From positions 65,001-129,000 of the forward strand of contig JAMPIV010012207.1 in the NCBI GenBank assembly GCA_024509875.1: a DNA stretch of 64,000 bases, read 5' to 3'. The notes under the pieces are model-generated. The model was not told the DNA's origin. It ran no database searches and was given only the letters and a program-made list of their open reading frames with translations. This document shows positions 42,940-56,545 of this stretch, piece after piece. Made by a program: the position numbers and the translations under genes. How positions within the stretch are numbered: position 1 is the stretch's first letter; every line of letters starts with the position of its first letter. The DNA is from Oreohelix idahoensis. Its lineage: Eukaryota > Mollusca > Gastropoda > Stylommatophora > Oreohelicidae.

Positions 42940-43159
42940 TTACAAGAGCTGCGGTATCCGTATCTTAGCTACAAGAACCACAGCACTAATTACGTAACTT
43001 AAGGAACAACAGCAATAGTTTCTTTACTTCAAGAATTATATCATTAGTTTCTTCACCTTAAGAACGACTCATTAGTCGGCTCTTACGAGATGCCCGAGGG
43101 AGCGGTAAGCCTACTCTTTCTTCGTCTGCTCAGAGAACCTCGCGCGACCTGCACGGGGC

Positions 43160-43465
43160 GAGTGTGAAATAAGCGATAAATAAAGGGTGACAACACTATG
43201 GAGAATCAGAAAGCGGAACTGGAAATATCAATCTGCCGTTGCCAAAAAAGCACAAACAAAGAACAGGACTAACTCTCCCTCAGACGTGTCAAACAAGACA
43301 ACTAATATAAAGTTGTGCATGCGGCTGGCAGTCACATCATGTAAAACGAATTCCAACATAATCCAACGCTGAAAGAGTACACGAATGTTTGGTATATGTT
43401 TCTTGCAAGATGGCCAGCTGTAGTGGTGGCCGCATGTTGTATTTGGAGAAACAAATAAAAATGAT
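43160..43465 (+). mobile_element. S6 repeat
   Basis: GTTGTGCATGCGGCTGGCAG, the AAAACGAATTCCAACATAAT region, GTTTCTTGCAAGATGGCCAG and CTGTAGTGGTGGCCGCATG, followed by AATAAAAATGATGATG. The head extends left to about 43160. Confidence 0.6.
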
Positions 43466-43654
43466 GATGACCCCCAAAATATCTTATTTTATTTCTTAAG
43501 ACTGAGTTTCTAAACTTATCAAATTTAACGTGATATGTCGCAAAACTCCATCATCTTTGATTAACCTCATGACGTTTCCGCTGTATAGAGGGAACTGATC
43601 AACTGAAAGCACACATCCCTGTCTCACTCCTTATTTTATTAGTTGGTAACTGCC

Positions 43655-43868
43655 AAGTTGTCTCATGTTGTTCTCGGGGGTCTCTGAAGAGACAAAAATA
43701 GAATATGACTACTACACTCACATGCATGTCGTACTGGTCGACTATTTTGAGGTTGTGCATGGGCTGGCAACCTTATAGAGTAAACAAATTTGCCACAGAA
43801 GCCACTGCTGTAAGGGTACAAGCGGCAGTGGTGGCTTTATGCTCTGATAGGAGCGCAAAATAAATTGA
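43655..43868 (+). mobile_element. S6 repeat
   Basis: The head GTCTCTGAAGAGACAAAAAT, TGTGCATGGGCTGGCAACCT, AGAAGCCACTGCTGTAAGGG, and the hairpin GCTCTGATAGGAGC at about 43840. One of the more complete copies. Confidence 0.7.
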
Positions 43869-44299
43869 CTTGAACTGCCAAGTTGATTGTTCACTCCTTG
43901 CACGTATGGCGAATCTGATCCTGATACATCACAGCAATACAAGAATGGACATTTGTTATTTCAAGTATTCATGCCAACAGGCAGGATATGGTCCTCGTCT
44001 GTCATCGCGGTATAAGTACATTTGCTGATCGAATACACGAATAAATGAGAAATCCTATTCTCGTAGTGCTTCCAAAAGATGGACAGAGATCAAAACTGCC
44101 CAGAGTGACCGAGGTATGTTTATGGCTTGTCACGATATTAACAACAAAAACGTCTGGTTAATTTGCGAACACGGAAAACAATTATAGATCACATGTGATG
44201 CTTCAATGGTGTATTCTGACGTGTCTTGCATGAGTTTAAAAGAGTGCACGAGCGTAACTAGATAACTCCTACTCGATGATGGTCTCATATATGCGCTCT
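43869..44299. other. No gene recognised
   Basis: Unassigned sequence between S6 and S4 repeats. The minus-strand frame at 44130-44345 has no motif. Confidence 0.35.
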
Positions 44300-44412
44300 T
44301 GGAGTGATAACCCTTGGCTGTGTTTTTTTCTGGTGTTCCTTCCAATGTTTCTTACCACTTCTGCTTTTTTGTAAGAGCCTCTCCTCGCCCATTGTGGGGC
44401 GATGCCTCAATT
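44300..44412 (+). repeat. Interspersed repeat S4, second copy
   Basis: ACCCTTGGCTGTGTTTTTTT, CTGGTGTTCCTTCCAATG and GTAAGAGCCTCTCCTCGCCC parallel 38925-39065. Confidence 0.55.
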
Positions 44413-44617
44413 AGTTTATATATATGTATATAGTTTGTTCATTAATTTGATTTTTCTTTCTGCTAACCGTCAAGCATACAATCCTACCCTTTACTCTCGC
44501 CGAGAAGCCCCATCATGATTTCTCACCACGGAGTAAAGATCTATCAGTATACACATCAGCATCATCAACGCCGGAACGATCATTTATCAACTAATTAACT
44601 TCCAGCTCTACTCTAAC

Positions 44618-45294
<677 letters not shown>

Positions 45295-45296
45295 TA

Positions 45297-45540
45297 TAGG
45301 CAAAGGATCCCGTTACACGCCAACTGAGGCATATTGGGAATATGGTGTTAGGCCCATATTTTCTTGACCATCGGCATCACGCCGGCCGCCTTAACCTTCC
45401 CAGAGTTACTCTGGTACCCAGGAGGCTGAGTCGACCCCGTAGCCGTTTGCAGTCTAAAAAATCCCACCTCAACTGAGGATTGAACCATGGACCACCGAGC
45501 TAGGTATCCAGTGCACTAACCACTGTGATACCGCGGCTCA
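45297..45540 (-). mobile_element. SINE S2, near full-length
   Basis: The reverse complement gives GAGCCGCGGTATCACAGTGG, ATGGTTCAATCCTC (B box), GGTCGACTCAGCCTCCTGGG and CGTGTAACGGGATCC, in the order of the copy at 42664. It lies immediately beside the Tigger-like end with no spacer beyond the TA. Confidence 0.88.
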
Positions 45541-45544
45541 GATA

Positions 45545-45765
45545 TATATAAAGAAATAACAAGAGATAAAGGAAGACCAGATAAATAACAAGCATGAAGA
45601 AGAGAAATGGTACAAGGCCTAAAAAATATAAAGAACACAAGGAAAAACCTAGCACGGATGGCACAGGACAAGAAGTCTTGTAGTGTCTTTGTTGACATCA
45701 CGTGTTCCACTGTCAGCTGACAAGTCATGAAGATGACGAAAGAGATTGAGGATACAGCACGTGGA
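45545..45765 (+). pseudogene. LINE family B, degenerate 3' fragment
   Basis: Plus-strand codons read NLARMAQDKKSCSVFVDITC, matching the LINE B C-terminus (ERMAQDRKTWHVFVEGLC). Stops precede it. Confidence 0.65.
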
Positions 45766-48428
45766 GTGAGTAACCGATGAAATTGTGCGAAAATAAAAGG
45801 AAAGTGGAAAGAAACAGGATATAGCACTGAACAACAAGATGTAAACACAGGATCAATAATGGCGAGAAAACAACTAAAACCTTGGTCCTAAATGAGCGAG
45901 AAGTGTGAAAATAAAATGTTATTAGCGATGCATAGAAAATGCTTCCAAAAAAGACATGAAATAAATAAATTTAAAAAAAATCTTCAAATCCATGAACCAA
46001 TTGGAAGCGAAATATTGTTCTCAATGTTAAGGGAGCGATAATAAAAGTAGATGAAACAATTGAATGACTATCTGAAATAAATCACCAAGAACTAAAACTA
46101 GCAATCAGTATGATAGAAATAGAAGACACATTAAGAGAGAAAAAAAAAACAACAACAAACAAACAAAAGGAATTAAGACTAGATGCATTCACTCCAGATG
46201 GGCCAAGGCGAACACACATATCGTCGTGGCCGTGCTCAACCTGCCTCACAAGATTTGAAAAGAAGACTGACAAGACGAATGGAAGAGGCATGCTGTTACT
46301 CGTAAAATACTTCACACGGGCGATTTCTCAGAAAGCAAAAGGTACAATGTATAACGTAACTCTGTTAGCAGATACGGACATAGGTGAGTGAAGTGTTATA
46401 GACTACTCTTTAGTAGATTTCAAACACTTCAACTCACTATAAGGAATTGAATAAAACAGTGGTTAAGGTTTTTCTTTAAAATAGAATATGTTCTTTTTAC
46501 AATTTAATCTGCCTGTCCCGCCATCTCTTTTGGACAGGTCTTTGAAAATGAGGAAAAGATAGTTTACATAAAAGGATTAACTAAAATGTGTGGACTCTTT
46601 GTCCAATAAATATGAAGTTACTCTATCTCTCCTGTTGGTGTATTCACAGATTACAACTTTATTATCTAATAGTGTTTGTCACTTGTTAGGAGGGGCTGTA
46701 GTTTCATCACGCCCCATAACATCCTGGGAATGATTGAAAATACCAAAGGTTATTGTAACTGAAGTGTCAGATATACCCAGATGCTAACACATCACCTGGG
46801 ATTCTTTGTAGAAGGATAATTCAGTATGTAGTTGCAGAAAATCTAGATATATCAGCACACACAAGCTCCTCCAGCTATCTGCTGACAGCATAAACGTTTT
46901 ACCGGGGACTTGTTGGCGTTACACTCACTCATCAGGTTTCCTGTCACCGGCTGGTAACAGGAAATAAAACCTTTGCAAAGAATGGCCTCAGTTTTTCTCT
47001 GCCCTGCCCAGACTGCGAATTAATTCTTTATTTTATAAATTAACACAGCTGATCTCAGCGTATTTGATAGAAAAAGTTTTTGTCAACTGGCGATGAGCAT
47101 TTAAAGCTTTTTGCTAATATCTGTTAGTACTGGCCAATGGAAAACTTGCGACTACCAGAATTCAAATGTAGTTTTTGAAAAACAAAAACAAAATCCAAAC
47201 AAACTCTGTGTCTGGTAGTCGATTGGTCAGTCTGCGTTAGTTATGCCAATACAAAAAGATGTTTAGTTTTGGTTAACATTTACCTACCGCTCCCCTTTTT
47301 CTCCTATACTCTTTTTACCCAATCGGATTTGAATTTACTCCAATGCCTCTTTCTAAGCTGGCGTCCCCACTAACGTTATGAAAAAAACAAGCAGGAACCA
47401 CAGTCTGTCCGTCTTAGTGTTATTAGACATATAGTATTATCTCAATAACTTGGCTAATACTTGGACTACCATATTTTTTAAAACAAATTTGAGCTCAGGA
47501 GATACTAAGCTATAATAATATGTGATTTTTATGGTCAGATTCATTATGGTTTAGATTTTCAATTTTGTCACTGTCAATCGTCAAATAAAGATTTTACACA
47601 AGTTGGCCATCTTCCCCCTCTCATCTCTCTCTAGCATTTTTATTCAAATAACTAACTTGTTTGAGTGACGTCAGAAATACATGACTCGGCGAGAATTTAA
47701 ACTGTCTGTGTGTATATATCATCGGGCCAATCCCACAGCGTGTCAAGCGAAGCGGGGTTTTGCGCGGCGGGTGTTAGAATGTGCGTTAATTGTTACTGTT
47801 GTCTCGTGGTACACTACCAAAAAATGTCCGAATCACTACAATTAAAGGCGTTAAAGTTAAAGTATTACGTTAATTCAGACAGTAACTTGGCGGCACATTT
47901 CTGGAAGATCGTTAATTATAAGTCTTGCCGCAGTCTCTATCAGATCGGGCAAAATGTTAAAAATGTTTAAAGTACGTCACAAGGAAAGCGAGTAGGTTTA
48001 TACGGCGGGGTCGTTTCTAAGCATTACCATGGCACAAAATCCAGCGCGATGCCGGCGTGTGAGATGCCTACAGTCAGACACACACGGGCGGGGTTATTTA
48101 TTATCATTGGACTAAAATCTTACTGAAATGAGCGATTATCTCGCAGATTTTACTACAGTTTCAAACCCGATAACTTTGCCGAGGGAAGGACGCGCCTTAA
48201 CCAGACTGCCATTCGACGTTCTACTCTCAGCATCAAACAAAATCTTACCTAGGATCATCGGAGGCAGCCTGAATATTGCGACTGAAAGACAAGCTTCGTG
48301 AAGGCGAGTTTGCAAAAATAATGGGCATATCCCATAAAGACACCGATGAAAACTACAGATTATAAAATTAGGCAGCTTGAAAAGAGGGGAAAAAGAAAAA
48401 AATAAAAAAATAGAGAAATTTGAAGAGC
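45766..48428. other. No gene recognised (2.6 kb)
   Basis: No family motif, RNA gene or repeat copy was recognised apart from a possible S3-like tail near 46387-46437. A plus-strand frame at 47710-47970 (with SESLQLKALKLKYYVNSD) and one at 46110-46391 are not called. Confidence 0.4.
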
Positions 48429-48719
48429 AAGTAAAACAACTTGTTACCGGGGCCCGAAAGGGGAGCAAAGAATAGTAACATTGTTCCCTGCCAAGAATTT
48501 TGTAGAGACCGACTAGGAGGGTTGGGCATGGGGCCGGTTACCCCATCCTGTAAAAAATTTAAACCACAAAAAACTTCAACAAACATGGACAAGTCAATTA
48601 AAGAAAATAAAACACAGCCATCCAAGACAGGGGAAGGTCCTCTCGCAGGGAGGCGTATGATGCAACACAGAGAAAACCGAAAGGAGTATGTGTTGCTGAC
48701 TAACCTTCTTTCTTCTAGG

Positions 48720-48850
48720 AGAACTTCCAGATTTGGCACCTGGAATGTTCGGACATTAAACGAACAAGGGAAAGTGGTACAAGTAGCAACAGGGATGAGG
48801 GAATATAAAATCGAGGTTCTGGGACTGTGTGAAACAAAGTGGAAGGGGCT
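48720..48850 (+). pseudogene. LINE B endonuclease, segment 1
   Basis: SRFGTWNVRTLNEQGKVV and EVLGLCETKWKG hold the catalytic Asn (in TWNVRTL) and Glu (CETKW) of APE-type endonucleases, which nick target DNA to prime reverse transcription. The frame enters the solo LTR at 48851 and runs into a stop. The leader at 48444-48719 may include earlier codons. Confidence 0.88.
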
Positions 48851-50180
48851 TGTTACGCACAAATAATTACTTTTTTCAAAGCCTTTGTATGATCATTTTT
48901 CGTATGTATGATCATTTTTTGACTGAAGTGTGTATTATGTTTTTTACAGTCAAAGGGACATAATCCGAGTTATCGAGACTACAATTTTTTAGGAGTTTGC
49001 CTTCTCTTGTATAGAGACACGTTCGGTCTATAATTTCTTGAACGAAGCGTGACCATATCTCCTTATTTGGTAGTATCAGTCAACTGTTGTAGATGCCTGA
49101 AACCTTTCTTAACGCTTCTTTTCATGACCATAAAAGGCGCGACTGTGTAAGACTTTTATCTCGAATGTTCTTAGAATCGTCTTATTGTGAACGGCGACTC
49201 AGAGATTGTCGTTCTGCGCATGTCTCGACTTGGTTTTCGTTTGTTGTTCCGGCCAGCTCGGGGAGTTTATAAATGGTCAGAGAAGCGAGCAGACGCGACC
49301 TGCGTCTTGTGATTTTCTGGGGGAAATACATTGTCTTTGTGAGTTAGTTAGCTAACTAGACTATTTCCCAGTATTATTCAAGCCTGCCTGGGGCATATGT
49401 TCATGGTTGATTTTCCGAAATAAGGTAATTCCTCTTGTATCGAACTTTATGCTATCATCTAGAGGTTCGTCATTTTGTCGCCTTTTTGCTCGCCTGTGTG
49501 ATTCAAAATGGAGAGGTACCTTGACTAGGATTAAGTCACCGGTATCTTTATACCTGAACTAGTTATATATATATGGGTCGCTCTAGACCAACAAGACTAT
49601 TGTCTGTGTTCCAGGATTCGTTATATCAGAGATCACGTCCAAGTCAGATGGTTAGACTTAGGAAGGTTATAAAGGTCGAGCTGACCTGTAATCCATGTAT
49701 GCTATTCACGTGCAGACAGTAAACGGACTGATTGTATACATCTGATCTGCTAGCATCAGAAAGGGAATATTTATTATTGTCTATGAACAGTGATGATCTG
49801 CAGCTGACACTGTTGCAGAATTTATATATATTATTTATACAGCTTCACGAACTAGAACTCTATGATTTTGAATGCTGAACTCGTTGAACTATGTTGATGA
49901 TAAATATCCTGACTGTTTTGTGGCGTGCAATAAATGGAAAAAATTATACAACGAAGTTACCATTTCTATGACTCTACACATCATGTTGCCTGTGTTATAC
50001 CCTGTGAACTGTTCTACTACCACATACACAGCAACATCCTAAAATCAGAGAAGACACCTACATCTTGCACTTTAATACCAGGTGTCGATAGGGGTGGCAA
50101 GTGGTCGTCAATCTTATACGGAGCTAACGTACCTGGCATTGTGGCGCACCATTATCATTTAGCCTAATCCACCCTTATCA
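48851..50180 (+). mobile_element. Solo LTR (1330 bp) inserted in LINE B
   Basis: It starts TGTTACGCAC, ends CCCTTATCA, and is flanked by GGGCT on both sides (48846-48850 and 50181-50185). It has no internal coding region. Removing it with one GGGCT restores the endonuclease frame across the join. It is typical of a solo LTR left by LTR-LTR recombination. Its sequence differs from the Gmr1-like LTR at 5602, though both end TTATCA and have an AATAAA near the right end. Strand is assigned by convention. Confidence 0.88.
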
Positions 50181-50444
50181 GGGCTATATAAGAAGAAACT
50201 CATCACAGGTGAATTGGTGCTGTCCGCAGGACATGAAGACGAAAGTTCACACCACAGTGAAGGGGTAGCTCTTATGTTATCTAAAGAAGCACAGAAAGCA
50301 CTCATTGAATGGGAAGCCGTTGGATCCAGAATAATAACAGCTTCTTTTAAAACAGCTAACAAGAAAATAAATGTAAATGTCATCCAATGTTATGCATCAA
50401 CTAATGACAAAGAAGAGTCTGTGAAAGAAGCATTTTATTCTAGA
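50181..50444 (+). pseudogene. LINE B endonuclease, segment 2
   Basis: It continues the endonuclease: ITGELVLSAGHEDESSHHSE, GVALMLSKEAQKALIEWE, and INVNVIQCYASTNDKEE. It stops at the second insertion after EAFYSR. Confidence 0.88.
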
Positions 50445-51289
50445 TGTGGCAGAGGATATTATGAAAATAGATTTCATACATCTACATTTTTCTTCCACCT
50501 GTCTTTCACCAGCTTCCTTATGAGCCATGAACAGTTTATTAAAGTAAAACCTTCCTACACTTAGATATCTGTCTCTTTCTTAATTTAGCACGCCTATTTT
50601 CTTTTCTTTTCTCTATTTGCCTTAGGAATGTTTACCAACATACCTATTTGTTAAACGCAGACCCCTTCACTTCTTTATATATGTCAAACTCTTAATTTGG
50701 TCACGCACATTTTCTTTTCTCTATGTCGTATAAACTACTAGGAATGTTTGCAATCAGACAGGTAGACGGAACGCGTAGAAAGGGGCGACTATTTCAATAA
50801 AAGTCGTACTTTTGGCTCAGGGGAAGATAAGCTAATATAGTTAAAACGTATTTTCGGTAGACAGTGATCAGGGGAAATAATTTGAGTAGAAGGAGTAGAT
50901 AATTTGGAACCAAGGGCAGATAATCATAGTTACTCCCCCTGAATCCGTTCGTTTGGAAGGTAATTAAACACGGTGAGAATAGCCAGATCAAAGGACGGGC
51001 TTCGTTCGATTGCCAGAGTCTGCAAGCGGTAAATGTGTGAATTTTTTTCTTCTGATTCGCAGATCGACCGAAGAAAAGCCCGAAATCTGAGCGAAGGCGT
51101 TAAAAGTAACAAGTCTGAGCGAAGTTCTGCAAATTTAATATATATTCTCCAGCTTTTAAAATCCATTATTCTGTACCCACGGAAGTCCTAGAGACTACTA
51201 GCTGCGATTTCTAGATTAAATATACCATTTGGAATTACTTAGTTTTTCGTTGGAGTAGTCCTAATTCTGTGTTTGCGGTAATTATTATT

Positions 51290-51410
51290 TCACTAAGAGC
51301 TTTCTGTGTAGAGTGATTTAATGGTTAAGTCCGTCATTTTATTCACTAAGATTTTTCTGTGTAGAGTGATTTAATGGTTAAGTCCGTCATTTTATTTCAC
51401 TAGGAGTTTT
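51290..51410. repeat. 53-bp tandem duplication
   Basis: TTCTGTGTAGAGTGATTTAA then TGGTTAAGTCCGTCATTTTA appears at 51302 and again at 51355, nearly identical. Confidence 0.85.
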
Positions 51411-52394
51411 GTGCAAAGTGACTAGCGAATTAATATAATCTATAGCTAAATTGTTCCGGCTGTAGCGTAAATCTAACTAACTGATATTAACCAGTAAGAG
51501 TTATTTTAATCGTCTAGTAAACGCACTATTCATTATGAGTATTGACGAAATATATATTTATTTCTAATTCATGATGATTAAAATTATAAATGACTAGCGC
51601 TTATTTCACGGAGACTTTTATTAAACGATTCAATATGAGATACACGTGTAGTTCTATTTAAAGATAAATAACTGAGTGTATGAATATATTATATTTTACG
51701 CGGGTTAAGGATAGGACTGAGAATACTATATTATGGTTAAGTATTTTGTACTTTTTTCTTCCTATACACAGTACTGGGTCAAACCCAAAAACCTTACCAG
51801 CGGTTTCCATTTAAATCTGAGAATAACCATATAAAGAACATTTTTTACTTAGTATCTGGGTCTTCAAGGTAAACCTGTCTGGGGTTGTGTTTACACCCAG
51901 AGAGAGACAGAGTACCAACCCAAAGAACATTAAGAGTGACTTTGTAACTGGGGCTATAGATCCAGATTTCTTTTTCCAAATTTCATTTACATTCAGCCCA
52001 TCGTGGCGACATCACCAACATTAACTTTTCCCGACGTTTGACCATTTGTGGTGTGACAAAGAATTTTTATACTGAGAGAAGTTACCGACCTGACATTCTT
52101 ATGTACTGGAAATCTCAAGCTACTGACACTGTGAGCACTGTTAAATTTCTTACCTGGACTAATTAATGTGACATAAACAGAAGTCCTAAATAAAAGTAAC
52201 AAAGTGAATGTTCCCCGGAGAAGTGGATTTAATCTGTCTTTGAGGAGCTGGGGTTTTCTTTGCCAAAATAACACTGGATTTGCTGTGTGCGTGTGTCCTA
52301 AAGATTGTTCCAGAAGGAAGTTGCAAATCAAGTATTAGGTAAGAAAGAATGAACGTGGCCACGGCTGAGAAGAGAGGAAGGATGAATGAATAAT

Positions 52395-52542
<148 letters not shown>

Positions 52543-52981
52543 TGTAGAATTCATGTACTCACGTTGTTTATATTTTTTTAGTAAGTTTTGCTAATACTGT
52601 ACCTTTCAGAATAGATTAACGTATAAACTCTGTTCTTTACTGTATAGGGAAAATCCTAGACCATAGCGTATAAATCTTTGACCTTTTGGGGGTTAAAAAC
52701 TTTCTTCTAACGGGATCTGGTCTCAACAGAGGGAGGGAGGATTCCACATATGAGTCTATTTCTTTATTAATTCATTAACCTATGTTTATTTGTATTTTGA
52801 TTGATATTCAAAATATTGCTGTTGTAGAGTTTCTTTATAGTAAATAAAATTAACATAAAAACTCAATTACATGTGTTGGTCAGCTCGTCCCAACATATAC
52901 CTATTCCATTGATATAGTTTTCACGTTTGTGCGTCTAACTGTCGTCACTTATGTGTGTGTGTGTGTGTATATGTGAGTGGT

Positions 52982-53092
<111 letters not shown>

Positions 53093-53302
53093 GGTGTACT
53101 ATCTGACAAACAAAGTTCTGTTGTAGAGATAGGCTGAACTAGACGATCTTCTCGAGTCCAGGGACAGACTCTATCTGTTTTTCACCATTTCACTCGTGAA
53201 AATCTATTTCTTATCTTATCTCTCACTGAGTCACCACCTGTTCTAGTTCTATTCAGAAGGGACCAAACTATGTCTTAATTTCCCTATCAAAAATCTACGA
53301 CA

Positions 53303-54255
53303 ATAGACTACAGGAAATTATGGAAAAAGTAAAAAGAAGAGACATCACAATTTTGATGGGTGACATGAATGCAAAGATAGGTACAGTCAACACCGGCTTT
53401 GAAGAAGTCATGGGAAAACAGGGGATAGGAATATTGAATGAAAATGGGGAACTATTCTCAAACTTTTGTGCTTCAAATCAACTGGCTATAGGAGGAAGCA
53501 TGTTTCCACATAAGAGAATACACAAGGCAACATGGATATCACCAGACCATAGAACAGAAAATCAGATTGATCATATATGCATAAACAAGAAGTTTAGATC
53601 ATCATTGCAGGATGTAAAGGTATATAGAGGAGCAGATGTGGCATCAGATCACCACCTTCTGATAGCCAAAGTAAAAATGAAACTCAAGAGATATGCAACA
53701 ATGCAAAATTATAGACAACAATTTAATGTAGGACATCTAAGAAATCAAGAAACAAGAGACAAATTTGCGGTCACAATATCCAACAAATTCCAAGTGCTCC
53801 AACAGCTGGAAGATGCAGAGAATACAGAAGACTATTGGCAGCAAATCAAAACGGTATGGAATGAGACATGTGAAGAAATACTGGGGAAAAGGGAACGACA
53901 ACAAAAAGCATCGATAACAACAGAAACCATCAATAGGATAAAAGACAGAAAAAACAAGAAAGCAGATTTAAACAAGCAAAACCAGAAGTTCCAAAGCCAA
54001 GGCTCAAGAAGTGTACACGGAAGCAAACAAAGAAGTAAAAAGAAGTATCAAAAGAGACAAGAGGAAGTATATTGAGGAGATGGCAAGAGAGGCAGACGAT
54101 GTTGCAGCCAAAGAGAATATGAGAGAACTGTATAACAGCACAAAGAAGCTAAAGGGGAAATACAAGCAAACAAGTTGCTTCATAAAAGACAAGAAGGGAA
54201 AACTGCTCAGCAATATACAAGAGCAAATGAAGAGGTGGACAGAATATTTTTAGGA
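53303..54255 (+). pseudogene. LINE B endonuclease, segment 3, and linker
   Basis: RDITILMGDMNAKIG, AIGGSMFPHKRIHKATWISP, TENQIDHICINKKFRSS and the final ASDHHLLIAKVKM give the C-terminal APE motifs (GDMNAK, SDHxL). Charged linker residues follow. A one-base slip near 54000 moves the frame (next piece: YTEANKEVKRSIKRDKRKY), and a TAG at 54251 ends it before DLLNRPAPQ. Confidence 0.9.
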
Positions 54256-55823
54256 CCTTCTCAATAGACCAGCTCCACAAAACCCCCCGGACATCCAGCC
54301 AGCAGAAGAAGAGCTACAAATTAACGGGGAAAGACCAACGAAGGAAGAAATAAAGAAAGCCATAAAGCTTCTAAGAGATGGAAAAGCGTCTGGACCTGAT
54401 GGCATTCCAGCAGAGGCCATCAAAGCAGATATCGACACGGCTACAGAGATGTTATATAAATTACTTGGTAAAGTCTGGGAAAAGGAAGAGATACCAGCAG
54501 AATGGAAGGAAGGATATCTGGTTAAGCTGCCTAAGAAGGGAAATTTACAAGAGCGCACAAATTATAGAGGAATAATGTTACTTTCAGTGCCAGGAAAAGT
54601 ATTAAACAGGATTATCCTTGAAAGATTAAAAGAGTCCATAGACAAGAAACTGAGAGATGAACAAGCAGGTTTTCGACAGACCAGATAGCCACTTTGAGAA
54701 TAATAGTTGAACAAAGTCTGGAATGGAATTCACCACTATACATCGGATTTGTGAACTACGAAAAGGCATTTGATAGTGTAGACAAAGAATCACTTTGGAA
54801 ATCGATGAGGCATTATGGAGTTCCCCTGAAGATCATAAATTTAATAAAGAAAACATATGACGACATGACATGCAGAGTTCTTCATGAAGGACAGCTTACA
54901 GAGCCGTTTGGGATAAGAACAGGAGTGCGACAGGGATGCCTCTTGTCTCCATTTCTTTTATTACTAGCAATAGACTGGGTTACGAGAACATCGACAACAC
55001 ACAAGAGAAATGGAATCCAGTGGACTCTGACTAAGCAGTTGGATGATCTGGATTTTGCTGATGACTTAGCTCTTCTGTCCCATAACCGTAATCAGATGCA
55101 GGACAAATTGAAAACACTCGATGAGAGGTCACAGCAATTGGGTCTGAAAATACACAGGGAAAAGACAAAGATAATGAGAATAAATGCAGGTAATGATAAC
55201 AGGGTTGAACTAGAAGAAGCACCAATACAAGATGTAGAATCGTACACATATCTTGGCAGCAATGTAGACAAAGTTGGAGGGACAGACAGTGATATCAAAA
55301 TAAGAATACAAAAAGAACATTGGGAAATATATGGAGATCAAGAGAAATCGGATCCAACACGAAAATAAGAATCTTCAACTCAAATGTGATGTCAGTCCTA
55401 TTGTATGGCTCTGAGACATGGAGAACAACAAAGACAACAACCAAAAAGCTACAGACTTTCATAAATGGGTGCTTGCGTAGAATAGAGGGATTAAAATGGT
55501 ATGACAAGGTTACCAACGTGGAACTGATGACAAGAACTAGACAAGTGCCAGTGGAACAAGAGATGAGAAGAAGACGATGGCGATGGATAGGACACACACT
55601 GAGGAAACCTGTTGATAGCATTACAAGGCAGTCCTTGTTCTGGAACCCCCAGGGCAAGAGAGGCAGAGGTAGACCAAGAAGCACATGGAGAAGAGAGCTG
55701 GAAACAGAGGTGAAAATGATAAGGAGAACGTGGAAAGAACTTGAGATGATGGTACGTGACAAGAGGACTTGGCATGTGTTTGTTGAAGGCCTATGCTCCT
55801 TTGGGAGTGGAGGGTTATGAATG
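54256..55823 (+). pseudogene. LINE B reverse transcriptase
   Basis: DGKASGPDGIPAEAIK, LPKKGNLQERTNYRGIMLLS, RLKESIDKKLRDEQAGFRQ, then GFVNYEKAFDSVDKESLW (palm A), GVRQGCLLSPFLLLLAIDW and DLDFADDLALLSHN (catalytic FADD). After the palm come KIHREKTKIMRIN, SYTYLGSNVDKVGGTDSD, SVLLYGSETWRTTK, RRRWRWIGHTLRKPVDS and RGRGRPRSTWRREL. Small deletions near 54680 (between GFRQ and the DQIATL-type block) and near 55315 shift the frame, so the copy is inactive. The last codons are GLCSFGSGGL. Confidence 0.92.
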
Positions 55824-55874
55824 AATATGAATGAAGTAAAACAACTTGATAAAAGCAACGGATAAATGATCCTT

Positions 55875-56080
55875 TTTTGGAAAGTGGTGCTGGGTAAAGA
55901 GAGCGAAAATATATGTTTGGAGAGTGGTGCTGGGTAAAGAGAATGAAAATATATATTTGGAGAGTGGTGCTGGGTAAAGAGAATGAAAATATATGTTTGG
56001 AGAGTGGTGCTGGGTAAAGAGAGTGAAAATATATGTTTGGAGAGTGGTGCTGGTAAAGAGAATGAAAATATATGTTTGGA
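55875..56080. repeat. 40-bp minisatellite, 5 copies
   Basis: AGAGTGGTGCTGGGTAAAGA begins units at 55881, 55921, 55961, 56001 and 56041. The rest of each unit is AATATATGTTTGG-type. It starts just past the LINE B target-site duplication. Confidence 0.92.
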
Positions 56081-56119
56081 GGTAACAAGAGTGAAACAAC
56101 ACCTTTGGATAAAGGTGAA

Positions 56120-56545
56120 GATTACACCTGAACCGAGATGGATACACTTGGACAGAGATGTTTGACAAAACCGAAGACAGCTGAAAGATACAACTGAAGA
56201 GAGATGAAATATATAAAATATACAACTGGTGAGAGATGGAGAAAATAACTGAAGAGAGATGGAGAATACAGTTGGAAGGACATTGAAGATACAATTGAAA
56301 GGAAGCGGAGAATGCAACCGACGAGATATGGGAAACAAATGGAAGGAGATATGGGAATACAAATGGAAGGAGATATGGGATACAAATGGAAGGAGATAGG
56401 GGATACAAATGGAAGGAGATATGGGATACAAATGGAAGGAGATATGGGATACAAATGGAAGGAGATAGGGGATACAAATGGAATGAGATGGGGGATACAA
56501 ATCGAAGGAGATGGGGGATACAACTGGAAGGAGGTGAGTGATACA
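56120..56545. repeat. Roughly 22-bp purine-rich minisatellite
   Basis: AAATGGAAGGAGATATGGGA repeats most regularly at 56330-56540. Worn relatives (GAGAGATGGAGAATACAACTG) extend left to about 56120. The minus-strand Pro/Ser/His frames across 55.3-56.6 kb are translations of LINE and this repeat. Confidence 0.88.

Noticed and set aside
47710..47970. Small host gene (86 codons)
   Set aside because: No recognised domain, no splice or start support. Left unassigned.
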